From Nonomuraea gerenzanensis (GTDB lineage Bacteria > Actinomycetota > Actinomycetes > Streptosporangiales > Streptosporangiaceae), in assembly GCF_020215645.1 (NCBI RefSeq), contig NZ_CP084058.1, positions 1,612,001 through 1,676,000 of the forward strand: DNA of 64,000 nt. Reading direction: 5' to 3'. Shown here one piece after another: positions 1 through 11,921 of this stretch. The notes beneath the pieces are model-generated. The model saw only the letters and a list, made by a program, of their open reading frames with translations, was not told the DNA's origin and did no database searches. Numbering within the stretch: the stretch's first letter is position 1; each line of letters opens with the position of its first letter. The position numbers were made by a program, and so were the translations under genes.

Positions 1-60
1 AGCCCTCCGGGGAAAGCGCTTGTGTACTTTTCTGCAGTCATTCGACAGTGAGGAACAGAA

Positions 61-1656
61 ATGAGTGAGGAGCTCCTCTTCCTCCGGCCCGACACCATTA
101 TCGAACCGCTGGCCAACCGGTTCTACGCCTCGATGTACGCGACGGCTCCCGTCACGGCCGCCATGAATCTCGCCTTCCGTAACCTGCCGATGCTGGAGTC
201 CTACCTCGCATCCCCGGAATGGCATTTCGCAGCCGCTCGCGATCCGAAGTTCCGCGGCGGATTCTTCGTCAACATCGAGGAGCAGCGGAAGAACGAGGTC
301 GAGGCGCTGCTCGCTGCGATCCGGCGCGACAGCGCGGACGTGCTCCGGTTCGCCGAGGCGATCGCGGAGGCCGAGAAGATCATCCGCGAGGAAGCGACCG
401 GATACGATCTCAGGCCGCTCTACCCGAAGCTGCCTCCCGAGCTGTCGGGTCTGGTGGAGATCGCCTATGACACCGGCAACGCGGCCTCGCTGCACTTCCT
501 GGAGCCGCTCATCTACAAGAGCAAGGCCTACGCCGAGGACTGCCAGTCCGTTCAGCTCTCCGTGGAGACCGGGATCGAGCGGCCGTTCGTGATGAGCACC
601 CCGCGACTGCCCTCACCCGACGTGCTCGAGCTGAACATCCCGTTCCGGCATCCGGGTCTGGAGGAGCTCTTCCTGTCCAGGATCCGGCCCACCACCCTGG
701 CCGCCCTCCGCGAGGCGCTGGAGCTCGGCGACGCGGAAGCGGCGCGGCTCGCCGACCTGCTGGTCCCGGAGCCCTCGCTCGCCTCCGACCGCCATGTCGC
801 GGCCGGAGCCCGGATCCGCTACTGGGGGCACGCCTGCCTGCTCATGCAGACGCCCGACGTGGCCATCATGACGGACCCGTTCATCAGCGCGGATACCGAC
901 GCGACCGGCCGCTACACCTACAACGACCTGCCTGACCGCCTCGACTACGTCCTCATCACGCACGGGCATTCCGACCATCTGGTGCCCGAGACGCTGCTTC
1001 AACTGCGCGGCCGGGTGGGCACGTTCGTCGTGCCGCGAACCTCGCGCGGCAACCTGTGCGATCCTTCGCTGGCGCTCTATCTCAGAAGCTTCGGGCTGCC
1101 CGCGATCGAGGTGGACGATTTCGATGAGATCGAGTTCCCCGGCGGGAAGATCGTCTCCACCCCGTTCTTCGGCGAGCACGCCGATCTCGACATCCGGGCC
1201 AAGTCGACGTATTGGATCAACCTCGGTGGCAAGTCGATCTGGGTGGGCGCGGACTCCTCAGGCCTCGATCCGGTTCTCTACCGCCATATCCGCCGGCATC
1301 TCGGCGCGGTCAACATCGCCTTCCTCGGGATGGAATGCGATGGCGCGCCGCTGAACTGGCAGTACCAGCCGTTCATCACCAAGGCGTTGCCGAAGAAGAT
1401 GAGCGACAGCCGCAAGATGTCCGGCTCCAACGCGGAGCAGGCAGGTGCGATCGTCACCGAGCTGGGCGCCGAGGAGGCGTACATCTACGCCATGGGGGAG
1501 GAGAGCTGGCTGGGGCATGTCATGGCCACCAGCTACAACGAGGACTCCTACCAGCTCCAGCAGATCGCCGAGTTCGAGGCATGGTGTTCCCGCAAGGGTG
1601 TGAAGGCCGCTCATCTGCTCGACCAGCATGAGTGGCACTGGTCGTCATCCAGGTGA
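61..1656 (+). CDS. dbv28: CmlA-type diiron beta-hydroxylase (tyrosine beta-hydroxylation, Dbv28-like)
   Basis: The 531-residue product has the length and architecture of CmlA, the non-heme diiron oxygenase that beta-hydroxylates an aminoacyl group on an NRPS carrier protein. An alpha-helical N-terminal half precedes a metallo-beta-lactamase-fold C-terminal half. The metal motif HGHSDH is at residues 301-306, with further likely ligands E372 and D398 in the fold. In A40926-type glycopeptide assembly, Dbv28 hydroxylates tyrosine during peptide elongation, and the hexose oxidase and dpg genes next door support that role. The ATG at 61 follows GAGGAAC at a normal distance. It converges on the hexose oxidase gene. 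The substrate is inferred from context. Confidence 0.85.
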   Translation: MSEELLFLRPDTIIEPLANRFYASMYATAPVTAAMNLAFRNLPMLESYLASPEWHFAAARDPKFRGGFFVNIEEQRKNEVEALLAAIRRDSADVLRFAEAIAEAEKIIREEATGYDLRPLYPKLPPELSGLVEIAYDTGNAASLHFLEPLIYKSKAYAEDCQSVQLSVETGIERPFVMSTPRLPSPDVLELNIPFRHPGLEELFLSRIRPTTLAALREALELGDAEAARLADLLVPEPSLASDRHVAAGARIRYWGHACLLMQTPDVAIMTDPFISADTDATGRYTYNDLPDRLDYVLITHGHSDHLVPETLLQLRGRVGTFVVPRTSRGNLCDPSLALYLRSFGLPAIEVDDFDEIEFPGGKIVSTPFFGEHADLDIRAKSTYWINLGGKSIWVGADSSGLDPVLYRHIRRHLGAVNIAFLGMECDGAPLNWQYQPFITKALPKKMSDSRKMSGSNAEQAGAIVTELGAEEAYIYAMGEESWLGHVMATSYNEDSYQLQQIAEFEAWCSRKGVKAAHLLDQHEWHWSSSR

Positions 1657-1716
1657 TCGCGGTGGCCCGCCGGTCGGCCTTCGCTCAGGCGGGCAGGGCC
1701 GCGGTCGCAAGCAGCT

Positions 1717-1815
1717 GCCGAGGCCGTGCTCGCCGAGGCCGTGCTCGCCGAGGCCGTGCCCGTGCTCGCCCAGGCCGTGCCCGTGCTCGCCGACGCCGTG
1801 CTCGTCGAGGCCGGT
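1717..1815. repeat. Imperfect GC-rich tandem repeat between convergent genes
   Basis: A unit close to gccgaggccgtgctc (15 bp) recurs about five to six times, with two copies lengthened by a gtgccc insert to 21 bp. It fills much of the 232-bp gap between two convergent genes. No coding role is apparent. It could stall transcription from either side, but no classical hairpin with a T-run is visible. Confidence 0.75.
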
Positions 1816-1888
1816 GCCAGAGGGCGCGTCACCGGCCTCTCAGCGCAACCGGCCGCGTGAACCGCCCGGCGGTTCGGATCGTTCGATA

Positions 1889-3523
1889 TCAGGGCCGGAT
1901 CGACAACGCGTGGTGGAAGTGGTTACGCGGGTCGTAGGCGGCCTTCACCTTGCGCAGCCGCGGGTGGTTCCCCTTGTAGTAGAGGTCGTGCCACGGCACG
2001 CCCGAGGTGTTCAAGCCCGGATCCGCGAGGTCGCTGTCGGGGTAATTGATGTACGCCCCATCGCTGACGTCGTTCGGCACCGGCACCCCGCCGGTCTCGG
2101 CGTACACATCGGCATAGAGCTTGCGGACCCACGTCAGATGCTTGGCCTCGTTGCCGGGATTCGCCCAACCGGTGATGTAGTTCACCTTGAGTATCGCGTC
2201 GCGCTGCGGCAGGGCGGTGGCCGCCGGGTCGACGGTGTTCACCTTCCCGCCGTAGCCGATCAGCCAGACGGCGCCGTAGTCGATCCCGTCCATGTGGGTC
2301 ATGTTCTCGTACACGGCCTGAATCTGCCGGTCGGTCAGCCGCTTGCGCAGGTAGCCGGCTTTCGTCTTCGACGCCGGGCCCCTGCCTCCTCGCCCCGGCG
2401 TCGAGGCCAGCCACCTCTGTTCGATCGGCTCGGGCACCTCGGCCGGCGGGACGCCGTCGATCACCGCCTCGATGTGCGCGTCGAGCAGTCTCCGGGCGTC
2501 CGGCCGGGTGGCGTCCACCTGGATGGGCATCATGAAGCCGCTCTCACCCATGCCCGGGACCTCGTTCCCGATCATGAGCTGACTCCACAGCCCGGTGTAC
2601 GGCGAGTCGGGCCCGCTGTTCCGCTCGTACCACTCCCCGTGGTTGCGCAGCAGCCGGGAGAACGCCGCCTCCGTCATCCCCGCCCAGTCGAAGGTCACCG
2701 TGCTCGTGAGCAACGTCGCGGGCGGCTTCGGCAGCAGCCGCTCCGGATTCCGGCCGACGTCCTCCGGCACCCTCATCCAGTACTTCGTGACCACCCCGAA
2801 GTTCCCGCCGCCACCGCCGGTGTGCGCCCACCACAGGTCGTGATGGGGGTCGTCGCGCTCACGGGTCGCCACGATCACGCGTGCCTTCCCCTGTTTGTTG
2901 ACGACGACGACCTCGACCGCGTACAAGTAGTCGACCACGGAGCCGAACTGCCGTGACAGCGGGCCGTACCCGCCTCCGCAGATGTGTCCGCCGACGCCGA
3001 CCCCGCCGCAGACCCCACCCGGTATGGTCACGTTCCAGCCCAGGTAGAGCTTTTCGTACACCTCTGAGAGCGTGTTGCCCGGCTCGATCAGGAACGCGTT
3101 CATCGACGGGTCGTACGCGATCTCCGTCAGCAGCGACATGTCGATGATGACCTTGACGTCGGGGTTGTCGACGAAGTCCTCGAAACAGTGCCCACCGCTG
3201 CGGACGGCGACCCGCTTGCCGGTGCGCACCGTCTCCTCGACGGCATCGGCCACCTGCTGGGTGGAGCCGACCAGGTGGATGTAGTCGGGCTCGCCGTTGA
3301 AGCGGCTGTTGGCGCCACGCAGCTTCAGGTTGAGGTAGCGCGGGTCGTCCGGAGTCACCTTGACCGGGCCGGCCGGCGGTAAGCAGCGCTCGCCCCGCAG
3401 CTCCGGTCGCGTGGACGAGGCGCCGGCCGACGCGGCGTCCGCTCCGGTGCCGCCGGTCACCACCGCCGCCGCGCCCCCGGCAAGGGAGGCACTCAGCAAT
3501 CTACGTCGGTTCAGTTTTGTCAT
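1889..3523 (-). CDS. dbv29: Bicovalent-FAD hexose oxidase (Dbv29-like)
   Basis: A 544-residue BBE/FAD_binding_4 oxidase. Two flavin attachment residues are visible: H112 in RSGGHCFEDF and C172 in PGGVCGGVGVGGH. As I recall the A40926 literature, Dbv29 attaches FAD through His91 and Cys151 and oxidises the C6 of the glycopeptide-bound glucosamine to the carboxylate. Both residues here are shifted by exactly 21, which suggests the studied form started at GTG 3460. From the ATG at 3523 the protein instead carries a Tat-like leader (NRRRLLSAS followed by an Ala/Gly-rich hydrophobic run), so the start decides whether it is exported. Neither start has a strong ribosome binding site. The gene is oriented against its neighbours. 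Confidence 0.9.
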   Translation of the reverse strand: MTKLNRRRLLSASLAGGAAAVVTGGTGADAASAGASSTRPELRGERCLPPAGPVKVTPDDPRYLNLKLRGANSRFNGEPDYIHLVGSTQQVADAVEETVRTGKRVAVRSGGHCFEDFVDNPDVKVIIDMSLLTEIAYDPSMNAFLIEPGNTLSEVYEKLYLGWNVTIPGGVCGGVGVGGHICGGGYGPLSRQFGSVVDYLYAVEVVVVNKQGKARVIVATRERDDPHHDLWWAHTGGGGGNFGVVTKYWMRVPEDVGRNPERLLPKPPATLLTSTVTFDWAGMTEAAFSRLLRNHGEWYERNSGPDSPYTGLWSQLMIGNEVPGMGESGFMMPIQVDATRPDARRLLDAHIEAVIDGVPPAEVPEPIEQRWLASTPGRGGRGPASKTKAGYLRKRLTDRQIQAVYENMTHMDGIDYGAVWLIGYGGKVNTVDPAATALPQRDAILKVNYITGWANPGNEAKHLTWVRKLYADVYAETGGVPVPNDVSDGAYINYPDSDLADPGLNTSGVPWHDLYYKGNHPRLRKVKAAYDPRNHFHHALSIRP

Positions 3524-3708
3524 GGCGGCGACGTTACTATCGGTTCGATTCGATCAACTCGCTGTCTGACTGGACGTAAGCGATCTCTTCACGCCGTGGC
3601 CGTACGTGGCTGTCCATCGCCTACAGATTTCCGATCTCTGAAGGTACGGTCACCTGTTGAAGAACGCGTCCGTCAGCGCATTCCAGGTGACGCCGCCGCG
3701 AACGCGCG

Positions 3709-3798
3709 CTCACGGGAAAACTCGCCGTCGAGGCGGGTGACGACGGAATCGTGGTGTCCAACCACGGAGGCCGTCAGTTGGACGGTGCCGTCCTGAGC
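3709..3798 (+). pseudogene. Relic of an FMN-dependent alpha-hydroxy-acid oxidase (Hmo-like)
   Basis: About 30 codons read as LTGK-LAVEAG-DDGIVVSN-HGGRQLDG, the conserved C-terminal motif of FMN alpha-hydroxy-acid oxidases (lactate oxidase, glycolate oxidase and Hmo, the 4-hydroxymandelate oxidase of hydroxyphenylglycine synthesis). A TGA lies seven codons upstream in the same frame. Downstream the frame continues into unrelated sequence. No flavin-binding remainder is visible nearby, so this is a fragment. The glycopeptide context makes an hmo origin likely, but the family is broad. Confidence 0.7.
3756..3783. promoter_or_regulatory. StrR-type inverted repeat upstream of the dbv30/dpg operon
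   Basis: GTCCAA and TTGGAC form perfect 6-bp arms separated by 16 bp, ending 118 bp before the chosen thioesterase start. StrR-family activators of glycopeptide clusters (Bbr, Dbv4) bind GTCCAR...TTGGAC repeats, with a spacer I recall as about 17, and Dbv4 is reported to act upstream of dbv30. The site lies inside the Hmo-like relic, where the same bases encode SNHGGRQLD. Position and arms fit; the spacer is one short of my remembered consensus. Confidence 0.6.
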
Positions 3799-3901
3799 CA
3801 GTTTCTGCCAAACGACTGGGAACACCATGGGACATCCACACGATCAAGAGCCCGACGGCCAAATCCGTCCTGCGGCTCAGAGCCCCCGCCGGTTGGTCGA
3901 G

Positions 3902-4327
3902 ATGACGAGCACCTCCGGGCGGCACCTGTATCACCGCCAGGTGCGATTCTCCGATATCGACGCCCACGGCCACGTCAACAATGTGCGTTTCCTGGAATAC
4001 CTGGAGGACGCCTGGATCGCCCTCTATCTCGACAATGCGGGCCCGCCGCAGGAGGACCGCGACGGATTGCCCGCCGTGGGGTTCGCCGTCGTGCGCCACG
4101 AGATCTTCTATCGGCGCCCGCTCAGGTTCCGGCACGGGTCGGTGCGGGTCGAGTCGTGGGTGACCAAGGTGAACAGGGTGACCTGCGAGATGGCCGCGCA
4201 GATCTGCTCGGACGGGGAGGTGTTCGTCGAAGCCCGCTCGATGATCATGGGGTTCGACACGCACACCGCCAAGCCGCGGCGCCTCACCCTGCACGAGCGC
4301 ACCTTTCTCAAGCGTTACCTGCGCTGA
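3902..4327 (+). CDS. dbv30: 4HBT-like hotdog acyl-CoA thioesterase (Dbv30-like)
   Basis: A 141-residue single hotdog domain with the 4-hydroxybenzoyl-CoA thioesterase signature near the N-terminus (FSDIDAHGHVNNVRFLEYLE), where the Asp is the expected catalytic residue. It is first in the block leading into dpgA-D. A plausible role is hydrolysis of an aryl-CoA or polyketide-CoA intermediate of dihydroxyphenylglycine synthesis, or editing of acyl-CoA by-products; this is inferred. The ATG at 3902 is chosen because the fold starts a few residues later. An in-frame ATG at 3827 would add 25 residues with no recognisable content. The ribosome binding site is weak for both. Confidence 0.8.
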   Translation: MTSTSGRHLYHRQVRFSDIDAHGHVNNVRFLEYLEDAWIALYLDNAGPPQEDRDGLPAVGFAVVRHEIFYRRPLRFRHGSVRVESWVTKVNRVTCEMAAQICSDGEVFVEARSMIMGFDTHTAKPRRLTLHERTFLKRYLR

Positions 4328-4483
4328 TGTGACTTCTCCATTGCCGGCCGCGGCTCCGGGCGTTGGACGATTTTGACCGCCGAGATCGGCCGAGCCTACC
4401 TTCACGGTGTTCGCTGCGACCGGAAAGGTGAATTCAATGGCCGCGTCCGAGGTCAAGCAAGTGCTCCGGAGCAAGCTCAGGAC

Positions 4484-5595
4484 ATGGGGGTGGATGTATC
4501 GATGACGACCAGCATCGCGTCGGCAGAAGACCTTTCCGTCCTCACCGGACTGAGCGAGATCACCACGTTCGCCGGCGTGGGGACAGCCGTTTCCGCCACG
4601 TCCTATTCGCAAGCCGAGCTGCTCGAAATCCTCGACATACGCGATCCCAGGATCCGATCGCTGTTCCTGAACAGCGCGATCGAGCGGCGTTTTCTCGCGC
4701 TTCCGCCCCAGGGCCGGGACGGGGAGCGCGTGGCGGAACCGCAGGGTGATCTCCTGGACAAGCACAAAAAGCTCGCCGTCGATATGGGATGCCGGGCCCT
4801 CGAGTCCTGCCTGAAGTCGGCGGGCGCGACGCTCTCGGATGTCCGCCACCTGTGCTGCGTCACCTCGACCGGTTTTCTCACCCCCGGCCTGAGCGCACTC
4901 ATCATCCGCGAGCTCGGGCTCGACCCGCATTGCAGCCGCGCCGACATCGTCGGCATGGGATGCAACGCGGGGCTGAACGCGCTCAACCTGGTCGCGGGCT
5001 GGTCCGCGGCGCACCCGGGCGAGCTCGCCGTCGTTCTGTGCAGCGAGGCGTGTTCCGCTGCTTACGCACTGGACGGCACCATGCGCACCGCGGTGGTCAA
5101 CAGCCTGTTCGGCGACGGATCCGCCGCCCTCGCCGTCGTCTCCGGTGACGGGCGCGCTGCCGGCCCGCGCGTCCTGAAGTTCGCGAGCTACGTCATCACC
5201 GACGCGATCGAGGCGATGCGCTACGACTGGGACCGCGACCAGGACCGGTTCAGCTTCTTCCTCGATCCGCAGATCCCCTACGTGGTCGGCGCGCACGCCG
5301 AGATCGTCGTCGACAAGCTGCTGTCCGGTACGGGGCTGCGCCGCAGCGACATCGGCCATTGGCTGGTGCACTCCGGCGGCAAGAAGGTGATCGACGCCAT
5401 CGTCGTCAACCTCGGCCTGAGCCGGCATGACGTCCGCCACACGACCGCTGTGCTCCGCGACTACGGGAACCTCTCCAGCGGCTCCTTCCTCTTCTCCTAC
5501 GAACGGCTCGCCGGCGAGGGCGTGACCAGGCCCGGAGACTACGGGGTGCTCATGACCATGGGGCCCGGCTCCACGATCGAAACGGCGCTGATCCA

Positions 5596-5602
<7 letters not shown>
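4484..5602 (+). CDS. dpgA: Type III polyketide synthase DpgA (3,5-dihydroxyphenylacetyl-CoA synthesis)
   Basis: The 372-residue product condenses four malonyl-CoA units towards 3,5-dihydroxyphenylacetyl-CoA, the first step to 3,5-dihydroxyphenylglycine. The type III PKS triad is in place: C160 (GMGCNAGLNAL), H296 (VHSGGKK) and N329 (GNLSSGS), the positions expected for DpgA. The start MGVDVS at 4484 gives the usual DpgA N-terminus. In-frame sequence to 4373 is open but looks non-homologous. It overlaps dpgB, so the block is presumably co-translated. The upstream StrR-type repeat suggests pathway-specific activation. Confidence 0.95.
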
Positions 5603-8346
<2,744 letters not shown>

Positions 8347-8350
<4 letters not shown>

Positions 8351-9633
8351 TCCCCCCGCACACGTTGCTGGTCTTCTTCGTTCAGGCTGCGGCCCTCCTG
8401 CTGCTCGCGTTGCTCCTGGGCCGCCTGGCCGTACGGCTGGGCCTGGCGGCGGTCGTCGGCGAACTGTGTGCCGGCGTCATCCTCGGCCCCTCCGTGCTGG
8501 GGCAGGTCGCGCCCGGGGCGGAGCAGTGGCTGTTTCCCTCGCCGTCGTCACACATGCTGGACGCCGTCGGGCAGCTCGGCGTGTTGTTGCTGATCGGCTT
8601 GACGGGCGCGCATCTGGATCTGCGGCTGATCCGGCGGCAGGGCGCCACGGCGGTGCGGGTGAGCGCCTTCGGGTTGGTCGTGCCGATGGCCCTCGGCATC
8701 GGCGCCGGCCTGTTGCTGCCGGCCGAGTTCCGCGGGACCGGCGGCTCGGCCGTCTTCGCCCTGTTCCTGGGGGTGACGATGTGTGTCAGCTCGATCCCCG
8801 TGATCGCCAAGACGCTGATGGACATGAACCTGCTCCATCGCAACGTCGGCCAGCTCACGCTGACCGCCGGCATGATCGACGACGCCTTCGGGTGGGTGCT
8901 GCTTTCGGTGGTGACGGCGATGGCCACCGCCGGAGCCGGTGCGGGGACCGTGGTGCTGTCGATCGCGTCGCTGCTCGGGGTGATCGTCTTCAGCGTCGTC
9001 ATCGGCAGGCCGGCGGTCCGGGTGGCGTTGCGGACGACGGAGGATCAGGGGGTGATCGCCGGCCAGGTCGTGGTGCTGGTGCTCGCGGCCGCGGCCGGGA
9101 CGCATGCGCTGGGCCTCGAACCGATCTTCGGGGCCTTCGTCGCCGGGCTGCTGGTGAGCACGGCCATGCCGAATCCGGTCAGACTGGCACCGCTGCGCAC
9201 GGTGACGCTCGGGGTGCTGGCTCCCCTCTATTTCGCCACCATGGGCCTGCGCGTCGATCTCACGGCCCTGGCGCGGCCGGAGGTGCTCGCCGTGGGGCTG
9301 CTGGTCCTGGCCCTGGCGATCATCGGCAAGTTCCTGGGCGCCTTCCTGGGCGCCTGGACCAGCCGGCTCAGCCGATGGGAGGCCTTGGCGCTGGGGGCGG
9401 GGATGAACGCCCGTGGCGTCATCCAGATGATCGTGGCGACGGTCGGCCTGCGGCTGGGGGTGATCACTGACGAGATCTTCACGATCATCATCGTGGTGGC
9501 GGTGATCACCTCTCTGCTCGCCCCGCCACTCCTGCGCCTGGCCATGACCAGGATCGAGGCCACCGCCGAGGAGGAGGCCCGCCTCCTCGCCTACGGGCTG
9601 CGCCCCGGCGAGGCCCGGGAAGACGTACGGTGA
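8347..9633 (+). CDS. dbv35: Cation/proton antiporter (CPA2/KefB-type, Dbv35-like)
   Basis: A 428-residue membrane protein with about 12-13 hydrophobic segments and the Na_H_Exchanger fold. An early segment reads [15 protein letters not shown], typical of CPA2/KefB antiporters, and GMIDDAFGW carries the paired acidic residues expected in the ion path. There is no C-terminal TrkA domain. It overlaps dpgD by 4 bp and closes the operon. Glycopeptide clusters commonly carry such an antiporter in this place (dbv35). A role in export or ion homeostasis during production is assumed, not shown. Confidence 0.88.
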
Positions 9634-9699
9634 CGACGGCTCGGGATCGTCGTGCCCGACGACAAGGCCGGCAGCCGGACGGTGGTGGCCGGTGCCGGC

Positions 9700-10455
9700 T
9701 CAGCCACAGTGGGCCGGGGTCGCGATGCCCAGCCGCGCGTGCAGGTGCGCCCACAGAGCAGCCTGCTCGTGCCCCAGGAAGAAGTGGCCTCCGGGCAGGA
9801 CGTGGCAGGAGAACTCCCGAGCCGTCAACTCGGCCCATCGCGCGACCGCGTCGAGCCGTACGACGGGATCGTCCGCACCGGTGAACGCCGTGATCGGCAC
9901 CGTCAGGGGCGGCCCAGGCGTGTGGCGGTAGGACTGGACGAGCTGGAAGTCGTTGCGCACGTAGGGGAGGGCGAACGCCCGGAACTCCGCGCTCGCGAGC
10001 GCCTCGGCATCGGTGCCGCCCAACAGGCGCAGCCTGTCGATGAGCGCCTCCTCGGAGGCCGGCGCCACCCGATGCGCGAGACGGCCACGGTCGTGCGCGG
10101 CCACACCTCCGGAGACGAAGAGATGAGCCGGCGGGATACCGGACCCGGTGAGAAGCCGCGCCGTCTCGTAAGCGATCAAACTGCCCATACTGTGCCCGAA
10201 CAGCGCCACCGGCCGGTCGAGGAGCGGCCTCAGCTCACGCCCCACCGACTCCGCGAGCCGGTGGGCATCACCGACGAGGGGTTCGTGCAACCGGTCGGCG
10301 CGGCCCGGATACTGAACCGCGTGCACTTCTATCTCCGGCGCGGCCAGCCGGTGCCAATTCCGGTAGAAGACCGCCGAACCGCCCGCGTGCGGAAAACAGA
10401 TCAGCCGCATCGTGGCGAGCGGCCGCCTGTCGAAACACCGAAACCAGGTGGACAT
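9700..10455 (-). CDS. dbv36: Type II thioesterase of the glycopeptide NRPS (Dbv36-like)
   Basis: A 251-residue alpha/beta hydrolase of the GrsT/TEII family. It has the N-terminal LICFPHAGGSA motif, the nucleophile elbow LFGHSMGSL, and a C-terminal GGHFFL histidine. Such enzymes clear stalled or mis-primed carrier proteins of non-ribosomal peptide synthetases. The start MSTWF at 10455 follows a GCGAGGC ribosome binding site; the in-frame extension to 10545 is unlike the family. It converges with the antiporter gene (66-bp gap) and is divergent from the aminotransferase. Confidence 0.9.
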   Translation of the reverse strand: MSTWFRCFDRRPLATMRLICFPHAGGSAVFYRNWHRLAAPEIEVHAVQYPGRADRLHEPLVGDAHRLAESVGRELRPLLDRPVALFGHSMGSLIAYETARLLTGSGIPPAHLFVSGGVAAHDRGRLAHRVAPASEEALIDRLRLLGGTDAEALASAEFRAFALPYVRNDFQLVQSYRHTPGPPLTVPITAFTGADDPVVRLDAVARWAELTAREFSCHVLPGGHFFLGHEQAALWAHLHARLGIATPAHCG

Positions 10456-10622
10456 GTAGCCTCGCTTCGGCCTCATATCATGGTCTTGGGTCAATCCTGG
10501 TGACCTGACTATATGCCTGCACCGCCATAAAGTATGTCCGTCCACTCATCGGCGGGCATGCGGCACGAGTCTGCCCAGGTCGCACTTGACGCCTGGTCGG
10601 CAAAGGGAAAACCCTTGCTTCC
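10456..10622. promoter_or_regulatory. Divergent promoter region between the TEII and aminotransferase genes
   Basis: This 167-bp gap between two divergent genes must hold both promoters. It has AT-richer patches (tcctggtgacctgactatat and gccataaagtatg) but no clear -35/-10 pair. I see no GTCCA...TTGGAC repeat like the one upstream of the dpg operon. Confidence 0.45.
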
Positions 10623-11909
10623 ATGGACTCCCACGTTCTCGCCCATCAATTGAGCAAGGAAACGCTGCACGGATCGCTGATGGACCCGGCCATCGAGTCG
10701 ATGAATCTACTGAACGAGATTGCCGGCAACTACCCCGACGCCATTTCCATGGCCGCGGGCCGGCCGTACGAGGAGTTCTTCGACGTCGGCCTCATCCACG
10801 ACTATCTGGAGGCCTACCGCGACCATCTCCGCAACGACCGGCGGATGGATGACGCCGGGATCAGCCGCATGCTTTTCCAATACGGGACCACGAAGGGGAT
10901 CATCTCCGACCTTGTCGCCCGGCACCTCGCCGAGGACGAGAACATCGAGGCCGACCCGGCCTCCGTGGTCATCACTGTGGGCTTCCAGGAGGCCATGTTC
11001 CTGGTGCTTCGCGCGCTGCGAGCGAACGAGCGGGACGTCCTGCTCGCCCCCACGCCCACCTACGTCGGCCTGACCGGAGCGGCGCTGCTCACCGACACCC
11101 CTGTCTGGCCGGTCCAGTCCACCGACAACGGCATCGACCTCGACCACCTTGAGCACCAACTGAAACGCGCCCAGGACCAGGGCGCCCGGGTCCGGGCCTG
11201 CTACGTGACCCCGAACTTCGCCAACCCCACCGGCACCAGCATGGACCTGCCCGCCCGCCATCGCCTCCTGGAGGTCGCCGCGGCCCACGGCATCCTGATC
11301 CTGGAGGACAACGCGTACGGACTCCTCGGCCAGGACCGCCTCCCCACGCTGAAGTCCCTCGACCATGCGGCGACCGTCGTCTACCTCGGCTCCTTCGCCA
11401 AGACCGGCATGCCCGGCGCCCGGGTCGGCTACGTCGTGGCGGACCAGCACGTAGCGGGGGGCGGCTCGCTCGCCGACGAGCTCGCGAAGCTCAAGGGCAT
11501 GCTCACCGTGAACACCTCGCCCATCGCCCAGGCGGTGATCGCCGGCAAGCTGCTGCGCCACGACTTCAGCCTGGCCCGGGCCAACGCCCGCGAGACCGCC
11601 ATCTACCAGCGCAACCTCCACCTCACGCTGGACGAACTCACCCGCCGGCTCGGCGCCGTCCCGGGAGTCACCTGGAACGCGCCGACGGGCGGGTTCTTCA
11701 TCACCGTCACCGTGCCCTTCGTCGTGGATGACGAGCTGTTGGAACACGCTGCCCGCGATCATGGCGTTTTGTTCACGCCGATGCATCACTTCTATGGTGG
11801 GAAGGATGGGTTCAACCAGCTTCGGCTGTCGATCAGCCTGCTCAACCCGCAACTGATCGAGGAGGGTGTCTCCCGGCTTGCCGGGCTCGTCACCGCATGT
11901 CTCCCCTGA
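10623..11909 (+). CDS. hpgT: HpgT-type arylglycine aminotransferase (Dbv37-like)
   Basis: A 428-residue fold-type I PLP aminotransferase that makes 4-hydroxyphenylglycine and 3,5-dihydroxyphenylglycine from their glyoxylates, completing the product line of dpgA-D. Visible are CYVTPNFANPTGTSM (substrate-carboxylate Asn), LEDNAYGLLG (the Asp that holds the pyridine nitrogen) and K260 in SFAKTGMPGARVGY, the Schiff-base lysine. The ATG at 10623 starts a plausible N-terminus (MDSHVLAHQLSKE). It is the last gene of the glycopeptide block before the IS scrap and the tRNA. Confidence 0.9.
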   Translation: MDSHVLAHQLSKETLHGSLMDPAIESMNLLNEIAGNYPDAISMAAGRPYEEFFDVGLIHDYLEAYRDHLRNDRRMDDAGISRMLFQYGTTKGIISDLVARHLAEDENIEADPASVVITVGFQEAMFLVLRALRANERDVLLAPTPTYVGLTGAALLTDTPVWPVQSTDNGIDLDHLEHQLKRAQDQGARVRACYVTPNFANPTGTSMDLPARHRLLEVAAAHGILILEDNAYGLLGQDRLPTLKSLDHAATVVYLGSFAKTGMPGARVGYVVADQHVAGGGSLADELAKLKGMLTVNTSPIAQAVIAGKLLRHDFSLARANARETAIYQRNLHLTLDELTRRLGAVPGVTWNAPTGGFFITVTVPFVVDDELLEHAARDHGVLFTPMHHFYGGKDGFNQLRLSISLLNPQLIEEGVSRLAGLVTACLP

Positions 11910-11921
11910 ACCATGCCTGGG

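Noticed and set aside
4468..4484. Earlier in-frame start of dpgA at 4373
   Set aside because: The added 37 residues look unlike DpgA, and catalytic residue numbering (C160, H296, N329) fits the start at 4484.
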